This document shows, piece after piece, positions 58,771-64,000 of a stretch of 64,000 bases of DNA. The position numbers were made by a program, and so were the translations under genes. The notes beneath the pieces were generated by a model. It saw only the letters and a list, made by a program, of their open reading frames with translations. It was not told the DNA's origin and ran no database searches. Position 1 is the first letter of the stretch; each line of letters opens with the position of its first letter. The stretch lies in assembly GCF_049723235.1 (NCBI RefSeq), contig NZ_JBNARB010000004.1, positions 62,001 through 126,000 on the forward strand. The letters are read 5' to 3'. This stretch comes from Thermovenabulum sp049723235 (GTDB taxonomy: Bacteria > Bacillota > Thermosediminibacteria > Thermosediminibacterales > Thermosediminibacteraceae).

Positions 58771-60120
58771 GTGAGAAAATATTTGCCGTGGGCGGCAGGA
58801 ATTTTTTTGGCACTACTTTTTTTAGCCGTATTTTTTATAATGCAGGGCAGGGTAACCGAGGCTCAAAATTTGCTGGAGGCAAGTTACCAAAAGGGTTTTT
58901 TTAATTTGCTGGATCAGGTAAATAATTTAAATTTACTTTTATCTAAAAGCATGGTAACTTCATCAAACCAGCAGAGAATCGTAACTTTTTTAAGCATCTG
59001 GCACCAGGCGGAAAGTGCAAGAGAAAGCATAGCCTCCCTCCCGCTGGGCAACAGGGATTTGACTTATACTCAAAAATATTTCGCGCAAATGGGGGATTTT
59101 GCGTATTCACTGGCCAAAAAATCATTAAACGGGATAAAGATAAAGAAGGAAGAATGGGACAAAGTACAAAAGTTCAGGGATACCGTACAGGAACTGAACA
59201 AAAAACTCAGGGAATTACAGGATGATGTAGCAAAAGGCAGGATTAATTGGGAAGGCAAGAGGTTTTCCCTTGGAATCAGCAAGGATTTAACTTCGGGAAT
59301 GGCGGATAAAATTCTAAAATTGGATCAAAAATTAAAGGAAGAAGCACCATCGATAACCTATGACGGACCTTTTTCGGATCATGTGGAAAATATAGTTCCA
59401 AAAGGTTTAACCGGGGGAATGATAAACAGCGATGAGGCGATAAAAATTGCGGGTAATTTCATTGACAATCCTCAAAATATAAAATACCAGATATCTTTGT
59501 ATGGAACCGCTAAAGGTAACATACCGGCATATTCTTTGAGCTTTGCCCAGCCGGGACAAAATAGCCCTGCAATTTTAATGGATGTAAGCCAGAAGGGCGG
59601 GCATGTAATTTGGTTTCTAAATACAAGAGAAATAGGGGCTTCAAAGCTCACCGTTCAGGATGCGGTAAATAAAGGCAGGGCTTTTTTGGAGAAAAGAGGA
59701 TTTAAAGATTTTGAGGCAACGGGTTCCCTGATGGAAGATGGGACATGTGTAATTACCTTTGTAAAAAAACAGGGGGATGTTATTGTTTACCCTGATTTTA
59801 TTAAAATTGAAATTGCTTTAGATAACGGCGAAGTGGTGGGATATGATGCCATCGGATATTATACAAATCATATGCAAAGAGTCATTCCCGCACCAAAACT
59901 TGGCAAAAATGATGTATTAAAAAGGGTAAGTCCCCGATTAAACGTTACCAGGATAAGAAAGGTAATTATCCCAGACCCCTCTCTAAAAGAAAAGTTCTGC
60001 TATGAAGTGGATGCAAAACTGGGTAATGACAGGTACTTTATTTATATCAACGCTTTAGATGGAACCGAAGAACAGATTTTGAAGGTAGTAGAAACCGAAA
60101 AAGGAACAATGACCATGTAG
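58771..60120 (+). CDS. ypeB: Spore germination protein YpeB
   Basis: A 449-residue membrane-anchored partner that SleB needs for its stability and place in the spore. One N-terminal helix (YLPWAAGIFLALLFLAVFF), a long helical region (about residues 30-180) and C-terminal PepSY-type repeats are visible (NSDEAIKIAGNFID, TVQDAVNKGRAFLEKRGF). The start GTG 58771 follows AAGGAGTGAT. The gene sits right after sleB, as in Bacillus. Confidence 0.9.
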   Translation: MRKYLPWAAGIFLALLFLAVFFIMQGRVTEAQNLLEASYQKGFFNLLDQVNNLNLLLSKSMVTSSNQQRIVTFLSIWHQAESARESIASLPLGNRDLTYTQKYFAQMGDFAYSLAKKSLNGIKIKKEEWDKVQKFRDTVQELNKKLRELQDDVAKGRINWEGKRFSLGISKDLTSGMADKILKLDQKLKEEAPSITYDGPFSDHVENIVPKGLTGGMINSDEAIKIAGNFIDNPQNIKYQISLYGTAKGNIPAYSLSFAQPGQNSPAILMDVSQKGGHVIWFLNTREIGASKLTVQDAVNKGRAFLEKRGFKDFEATGSLMEDGTCVITFVKKQGDVIVYPDFIKIEIALDNGEVVGYDAIGYYTNHMQRVIPAPKLGKNDVLKRVSPRLNVTRIRKVIIPDPSLKEKFCYEVDAKLGNDRYFIYINALDGTEEQILKVVETEKGTMTM

Positions 60121-60186
60121 AAAAAGTAAATTATTTAATATTAAAAGAATAAAATAGAAAAGAGAACTTTTGAGGGGGGTCCTATA

Positions 60187-60426
60187 GTGAAGGAAAATGA
60201 TAAGTATAATCTTTTATATCTGCTCCTGCTTTCTAACATTATGGGAATAAGCGCTTTTTTCACTAAAATTACTGTTGGTAAAGATAATGTTTATAGAGAA
60301 AATTTAAAGGAAAAAGAAGAAAGAAGGGAAAGTGAGCAAAAAATAATTAATTTGGAGGAAAAAAAAGAGGAATTATTGGAAAGAAAACAGGAAAAATTAA
60401 AACCCCTTGTATGGAGATTTCCTTAA
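60187..60426 (+). CDS. Small hypothetical protein with coiled-coil tail
   Basis: A 79-residue protein: a short N-terminus (KENDKYN), a hydrophobic segment (LLYLLLLSNIMGISAFF), then a strongly charged helix (EKEERRESEQKIINLEEKKEELLERKQEKLK) likely to be a coiled coil. The start GTG 60187 follows GAGGGGGG. It lies between ypeB and the rplU promoter. I do not recognise the family. A membrane-bound scaffold or spore role is a guess from position. Confidence 0.6.
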   Translation: MKENDKYNLLYLLLLSNIMGISAFFTKITVGKDNVYRENLKEKEERRESEQKIINLEEKKEELLERKQEKLKPLVWRFP

Positions 60427-60467
60427 ACAAGGATTGCGGAAGAAGCGAGCGGGGTTTAAAGGGGAAG

Positions 60468-60496
60468 TTGACAAAGGGCAAAAAAGTTGCTAAAAT
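60468..60496 (+). promoter_or_regulatory. Sigma-A promoter of the rplU operon
   Basis: TTGACA (60468-60473) and TAAAAT (60491-60496) with a 17-base spacer, just ahead of the L21 leader. Confidence 0.8.
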
Positions 60497-60587
60497 ATGA
60501 ACGTGGTTTTTCTGCGCCGGCCACCGCACGGGGCGGGTTCTAAAATTTTACCTGGCTCCGGCGAGAGTTTAAGGAGGAGGATGAAAA
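60497..60587 (+). ncRNA. Ribosomal protein L21 leader (candidate)
   Basis: A GC-rich structured leader (GCGCCGGCCACCGCACGGG, CTGGCTCCGGCGAGAG) with several self-complementary parts stands out from the AT-rich surroundings, directly between a promoter and rplU. The position and content match the L21 leader known upstream of rplU in Firmicutes, thought to mediate autoregulation. I recognise it by context and motif, not by a covariance search. Confidence 0.65.
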
Positions 60588-60899
60588 ATGTACGCAATAT
60601 TAGAGACCGGCGGCAAACAATATAAGGTCTGTGAGGGCGACGTTATTCGTGTTGAAAAATTAAATTTTGCCGAGGGAGAAACTGTAGAATTTGATAAGGT
60701 TTTGGCTATTTCAAAGGAAGAAGGACTTGTTGTTGGGAGGCCGTTTGTAGAAAACGCTAAGGTAAAGGCTACCGTATTAAAGCATGGTAAGGGCGAAAAA
60801 ATAATTGTCTTTAAGTATAAGCCCAAGAAAAATTATCGAAAAAAGAAGGGACATCGCCAGCCTTTTACTGAAGTAAAGATTGAAAAAATAGAATTTTAA
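60588..60899 (+). CDS. rplU: 50S ribosomal protein L21
   Basis: A 103-residue protein of the large ribosomal subunit, with MYAILETGGKQYKVCEGDVIRVEKL at the start and the C-terminal basic loop YKPKKNYRKKKGHRQPFTEVKI, which contacts 23S rRNA. AAGGAGGAGG precedes the ATG. It is followed by prp and rpmA in the conserved Firmicutes order. Confidence 0.98.
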   Translation: MYAILETGGKQYKVCEGDVIRVEKLNFAEGETVEFDKVLAISKEEGLVVGRPFVENAKVKATVLKHGKGEKIIVFKYKPKKNYRKKKGHRQPFTEVKIEKIEF

Positions 60900-60903
60900 T
60901 GTC

Positions 60904-61242
60904 ATGGTAGATATAACTGTTTGGAAGGATTTAAAGGGGAATATCACGGGGCTGGAAATCAAAGGCCATGCAGGTTATGCTGATTACGGCAGCGATATAG
61001 TTTGTGCTGCGGTTTCTGCATTGGCCGAAACTGCAATACTTGGTATAAAAAAAATTGCAGTAGTTAATGCAAATACGGTAAAAAAGGAAGGTCTTGTCAG
61101 AATAGAGATTCCTGAGGTCATGCCTGAAGAAAATAGATACAGGGTTAATATTATACTAAGGACAATAACGGTTGGGCTTGAAGATATAGCAAAAACGTAT
61201 CCCGAATATGTAAGACTCGTTTGCAAGGAGGAGAATTTGTAA
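60904..61242 (+). CDS. prp: Ribosomal processing cysteine protease Prp
   Basis: A cysteine protease that removes the N-terminal extension of ribosomal protein L27. The 112-residue protein has the catalytic pair His22 (GHAGYADYGSD) and Cys34 (IVCAAVSAL), at the same positions I recall for S. aureus Prp. Its target is the next gene, rpmA, whose product starts with a matching extension (MNLQLFA). The start ATG 60904 follows rplU by 4 bases. Confidence 0.93.
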   Translation: MVDITVWKDLKGNITGLEIKGHAGYADYGSDIVCAAVSALAETAILGIKKIAVVNANTVKKEGLVRIEIPEVMPEENRYRVNIILRTITVGLEDIAKTYPEYVRLVCKEENL

Positions 61243-61255
61243 GGAGGTGTTTTAA

Positions 61256-61540
61256 GTGAACCTGCAATTATTTGCTCATAAAAAGGGTGTAGGTAGTACA
61301 AGGAACGGTAGAGACAGCGAATCAAAAAGACTTGGGGTAAAGAGATTTGATGGACAATTTGTCACTGCAGGCAGCGTTCTTGTAAGGCAGCGCGGGACAA
61401 AAATTTATCCAGGAGAAAATGCTGGACTTGGAAGAGATTACACCATATTTGCCAAGATCGATGGTTATGTAAAATTTGAGACAAAAGGAAAAGACAAAAA
61501 AGTTGTGAATGTTTACCCGGAACTTCAGCTCCTCGGCTAA
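61256..61540 (+). CDS. rpmA: 50S ribosomal protein L27 with Prp-cleaved extension
   Basis: A 94-residue protein that reaches the peptidyl-transferase centre. The N-terminal extension MNLQLFA precedes HKKGVGSTRNGRDSESKRLG; the extension is expected to be cut by Prp after FA so that the mature N-terminus can enter the active centre. The start GTG 61256 follows AAGGAGGTG. Its stop codon lies in the loop of the terminator that follows. Confidence 0.97.
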   Translation: MNLQLFAHKKGVGSTRNGRDSESKRLGVKRFDGQFVTAGSVLVRQRGTKIYPGENAGLGRDYTIFAKIDGYVKFETKGKDKKVVNVYPELQLLG

Positions 61541-61558
61541 GAGGAGCTTTATTTTTTA
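61525..61558 (+). terminator. Terminator overlapping the rpmA stop codon
   Basis: The arms AGCTCCTC and GAGGAGCT enclose a six-base loop with the TAA stop, followed by T-rich sequence. Confidence 0.85.
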
Positions 61559-61655
61559 TGTACTTTGTGGTAAATTATATAAAGAAACATATAGGAAATT
61601 TAAGGAATAAAGGTGCTTTTTCTGCAGGTTATAATATCATGAAGGGAAGATATTC

Positions 61656-62150
61656 TTGAATATTTTTACGTTCTGCGTAAACCTTTTGATGATTTCTATT
61701 TTTTTATTCTTATTGTTTTTATATTATAAAGAAAAGAAATTCTATAGACAGCTAATAGACAAGCTTATTTTTTTGCTTAGAATAGTAAAGCACGATTTAA
61801 ATAATGATTTACAATTAATTTACGGTTACGCGCAATTAAGTAAACCTCAAAAAATAATCGATTATATTAATTACTGTAAAGAAAATTATAATTTTATTAG
61901 CAATTTAAAAATGGTCAGGGATGTGCGCCTCCTCGATTGTTTGCTGGATACGTATTTTTTGGCTCAAAAAAACAGGGTCAGTATTTCCCTGGAAATAATT
62001 GAAGAAATGTATAAGGGTAAATTGGATAAAAAAGTTTTTGAAGAAATAAAAAGCCGTGTCCAGCAAATTATTAATAACAAGGAATTGGACGAGGATCTGA
62101 GAATTATCGTAACAATTCGAAAAGGAAATATCGGCATAAGAGAGGAATGA
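61656..62150 (+). CDS. spo0B: Spo0B-like sporulation phosphotransferase
   Basis: A 164-residue protein in the place of Spo0B between rpmA and obgE. The alpha-helical Spo0B-type phospho-acceptor motif is RIVKHDLNNDLQLIYGYAQL, with the likely phosphorylated His at residue 46. An N-terminal membrane segment (VNLLMISIFLFLLFLYY) is present, as in many clostridial relatives. The C-terminal part is short and poorly conserved, as in Spo0B of Bacillus. Whether it moves phosphate in a relay in this organism is inference. The start TTG 61656 has GAAGGGA ahead, and a TATAAT is at 61630-61635. Confidence 0.75.
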   Translation: MNIFTFCVNLLMISIFLFLLFLYYKEKKFYRQLIDKLIFLLRIVKHDLNNDLQLIYGYAQLSKPQKIIDYINYCKENYNFISNLKMVRDVRLLDCLLDTYFLAQKNRVSISLEIIEEMYKGKLDKKVFEEIKSRVQQIINNKELDEDLRIIVTIRKGNIGIREE

Positions 62151-62190
62151 AAAGGGAAAAATTTAAAAAAATACTTATAGGGTGGTTAGC

Positions 62191-63468
62191 ATGTTTGTGG
62201 ATGTGGCAAAAATATACGTAAAAGGTGGAGATGGTGGCAACGGGGCAGTAGCTTTTAGAAGAGAAAAATATGTACCAAGAGGGGGTCCCAGCGGGGGGGA
62301 TGGAGGTAAAGGAGGGGATGTGATCTTAGAGGTGGATCCAAACCTTTCAACCTTACAGGACTTTAAATATAAAGTTCATTATAAGGCGGAAAAAGGGGAA
62401 CACGGTCAGGGATCCAATAAAGCCGGAAAAAACGGTGAAGACCTTATAATAAAAGTACCTCCCGGAACCATAGTAAAAGATGCCCAAACCTCTGAGATAC
62501 TGGCGGATCTGGTGGAGCCTTATCAGAGGTTTATTGTTGCAAAAGGGGGACGAGGCGGTAGGGGGAACGCCCGCTTTGTATCGTCGGTTAATCAGGCTCC
62601 GGATTTTGCAGAAAAAGGAGAACCCGGTGAAGAAAAATGGATCCTTTTGGAATTAAAGCTTTTAGCAGATGTGGGCTTGATTGGATTCCCCAATGTGGGA
62701 AAGTCTACTCTACTTTCCAGAATTACGGCTGCAAAACCCAAGATTGCCGACTACCCTTTCACTACCCTTACGCCGAACCTTGGCGTCGTAGATATGGGTC
62801 CAGAGGGGAAAAGCTTTGTGGTTGCTGATATACCTGGTCTTATAGAAGGTGCTCATGAAGGGTTAGGACTGGGACATGAATTTTTACGCCATATTGAAAG
62901 GACAAAATTACTTGTCCATGTCCTTGACGGTTCCGGTTTTGAAATAGATCCAATAGAGGGCTTTTATAAGATTAACGAGGAATTAAAGAACTTTAGCATA
63001 AAACTTATAGAAAAACCGCAAATTGTAGCTGTAAATAAGATGGATTTAGAGGAATCCCGGGAAAATTTTCCTAAAATATTGGAAAGGCTTTCAAAAGAAG
63101 GATATGAAGTTATTCCCATTTCAGGAGCCACCGGATTTGGTATTAAGGACTTAATAAATAGGATTGTGGAGTATTTAGAAAAGAGTGTAAAAGATAACGA
63201 TAAATATAATATCGAAGAAGGAGTAAAAAAATACACTTATAAAAAAGAGGATGAAATATCAGTAGAAAAAGGCGGTAACGTATTTTATGTAAAGGGAAAG
63301 GTCGTAGAAAGATTGGTAGCAATGACCGATTTAGAAAATGAGTCCGCTGTTAAGAGGTTGCAAAGGGCTTTTAAGAAAATGGGGATTGACGATATGCTGA
63401 AACAAAAAGGCATAAAAGAAGGGGATATTGTAAAAATTGGGGATGCGGAATTTTACTTTTTTGAATAA
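62191..63468 (+). CDS. obgE: GTPase ObgE/CgtA
   Basis: An essential GTPase linked to 50S assembly, stress and sporulation. The 425-residue protein has the glycine-rich Obg fold (KGGDGGNGAVAFRREKYVPRGGPSGG), a G domain with GFPNVGKSTLL, the switch DIPGLIEGAHEG, NKMD and SGATG, and a C-terminal OCT domain (TYKKEDEISVEKGGNVFYVKG...). ATG 62191 is preferred over GTG 62182 because the latter overlaps AGGGTGG. It follows spo0B as in Bacillus. Confidence 0.97.
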   Translation: MFVDVAKIYVKGGDGGNGAVAFRREKYVPRGGPSGGDGGKGGDVILEVDPNLSTLQDFKYKVHYKAEKGEHGQGSNKAGKNGEDLIIKVPPGTIVKDAQTSEILADLVEPYQRFIVAKGGRGGRGNARFVSSVNQAPDFAEKGEPGEEKWILLELKLLADVGLIGFPNVGKSTLLSRITAAKPKIADYPFTTLTPNLGVVDMGPEGKSFVVADIPGLIEGAHEGLGLGHEFLRHIERTKLLVHVLDGSGFEIDPIEGFYKINEELKNFSIKLIEKPQIVAVNKMDLEESRENFPKILERLSKEGYEVIPISGATGFGIKDLINRIVEYLEKSVKDNDKYNIEEGVKKYTYKKEDEISVEKGGNVFYVKGKVVERLVAMTDLENESAVKRLQRAFKKMGIDDMLKQKGIKEGDIVKIGDAEFYFFE

Positions 63469-63485
63469 TTGTGGGAGGGAACATT

Positions 63486-64000
63486 TTGACTAAAAAGAAA
63501 ATTGGGCTTATGGGAGGCACCTTCGATCCCATTCATTACGGTCACCTGGTAGCTGCCGAGGAAGCAAGGACAAATTTTGATCTTTCAAAAGTAATATTTA
63601 TACCTGCAGGAAATCCTCCTCATAAAAAGGATTATCCCGTTACCGATGCAGAGCACCGATACATTATGACTGCCCTTGCTGTGAACAGTAATCCTTTTTT
63701 TGAAGTTTCGCGGGTAGAAATAGATAGAGAAGGTTATACGTATACGGTAGATACGCTTAAATGGTTCAAGGAAAAATATAAAGATGCGGTGGAAATTTTT
63801 TTTATTTCGGGAGCTGATGCTATCTTAGATATACTTACCTGGAAAAAGGTAGAGGAAGTAATGAATTATTGCACCTTCATAGCCGCTACCAGGCCGGGAT
63901 ACACCAGCGAACAGTTGGAACGAAAGGTAAAGGAAGTCAAGGAGATTTACGGAAAGGATATCTTTGTTTTAAAAGTAACCGGAATGGCCATTTCTTCCAC
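63486..64000 (+). CDS. nadD: Nicotinate-nucleotide adenylyltransferase (partial)
   Basis: Makes deamido-NAD+ from nicotinate mononucleotide in NAD synthesis. The first 171 codons are in the window. They include the nucleotidyltransferase motif GLMGGTFDPIHYGHL, the FIPAGNPPHKKDYPVTDAEHRY loop, and FFISGADAILDILTWK. The start TTG 63486 follows GGGAGGGA. The 3' end, with the ISST region beginning at the edge, runs past the window. The obgE-nadD neighbourhood is the common one. Confidence 0.94.
   Translation, partial: MTKKKIGLMGGTFDPIHYGHLVAAEEARTNFDLSKVIFIPAGNPPHKKDYPVTDAEHRYIMTALAVNSNPFFEVSRVEIDREGYTYTVDTLKWFKEKYKDAVEIFFISGADAILDILTWKKVEEVMNYCTFIAATRPGYTSEQLERKVKEVKEIYGKDIFVLKVTGMAISS

Noticed and set aside
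1..64000. tRNA, rRNA, CRISPR, insertion sequences or prophage genes
   Set aside because: I scanned for clover-leaf and CCA-type ends, spaced direct repeats, transposase motifs and integrase genes and saw none. A tool search could still find a short or degenerate one.

Overview
The window is a contiguous, gene-dense stretch of a low-GC (by eye), spore-forming, strictly anaerobic Firmicutes chromosome, probably a thermophilic clostridium of the Thermoanaerobacterales/Thermosediminibacterales kind. That placement is inference. It rests on spore genes (cotJABC, spoIVFA/spoIVFB, sleB-ypeB, spo0B), an electron-bifurcating [FeFe]-hydrogenase, an Rnf complex, a T-box leader and strong AGGAGG/GGAGTGAT ribosome binding sites with frequent TTG and GTG starts. 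I see no rRNA, tRNA, insertion sequence, prophage or CRISPR array. Most genes are on the + strand; three short minus-strand islands lie at about 12.8-14.6, 39.1-40.8 and 57.3-58.1 kb.

Layout: 1-6.7 kb holds the pcrA tail, ligA, a class V aminotransferase and gatCAB. 7.0-12.7 kb is a complete oppABCDF peptide importer. 12.8-14.6 kb (minus) holds a TtcA-like PP-loop protein and ltaE. 14.7-23.4 kb holds acyP, rarA, an Asp23-family gene, an ABC-class ATPase, yjbQ, T-box-controlled valS, and folC. 23.5-39.0 kb is the redox core: apbE, rex, a putative H2-sensing module (sensory hydrogenase, DRTGG, PHP and GHKL ATPase proteins), the HydABC hydrogenase and rnfCDGEAB. 39.1-40.8 kb (minus) has cotJABC and BirA-controlled bioY. 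41.0-43.3 kb has copZ, a NusG-II/Gx-transporter pair, a DUF4321-like gene and maf. 43.3-51.7 kb is the cell-shape and division block radC-mreBCD-mrdA-minCDE-rodA. 51.7-57.2 kb has spoIVFA/B, a radical-SAM/DUF2344 pair and rng. 57.2-60.4 kb has several tiny unknown genes around sleB-ypeB. 60.5-64.0 kb has rplU-prp-rpmA-spo0B-obgE and the start of nadD.

How the genes fit together: HydABC couples NADH and reduced ferredoxin to H2, and Rnf couples ferredoxin oxidation and NAD+ reduction to ion pumping. ApbE would attach FMN to RnfD and RnfG, both of which carry a TGAT acceptor motif. Rex would read NADH/NAD+: a perfect Rex palindrome overlaps the -35 of a rex promoter, and degenerate Rex-like sites precede hydC and rnfC. 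The genes between rex and hydC look like a regulatory relay that senses H2 or redox state.

Points most worth a second look: the HydS/DRTGG/PHP/GHKL module; an apparent ACG start codon in apbE; an EF-hand-like calcium loop inside PBP2; a 17-base homopolymer just ahead of the cotJA ribosome binding site; and a cluster of tiny hydrophobic-peptide genes between rng and sleB.
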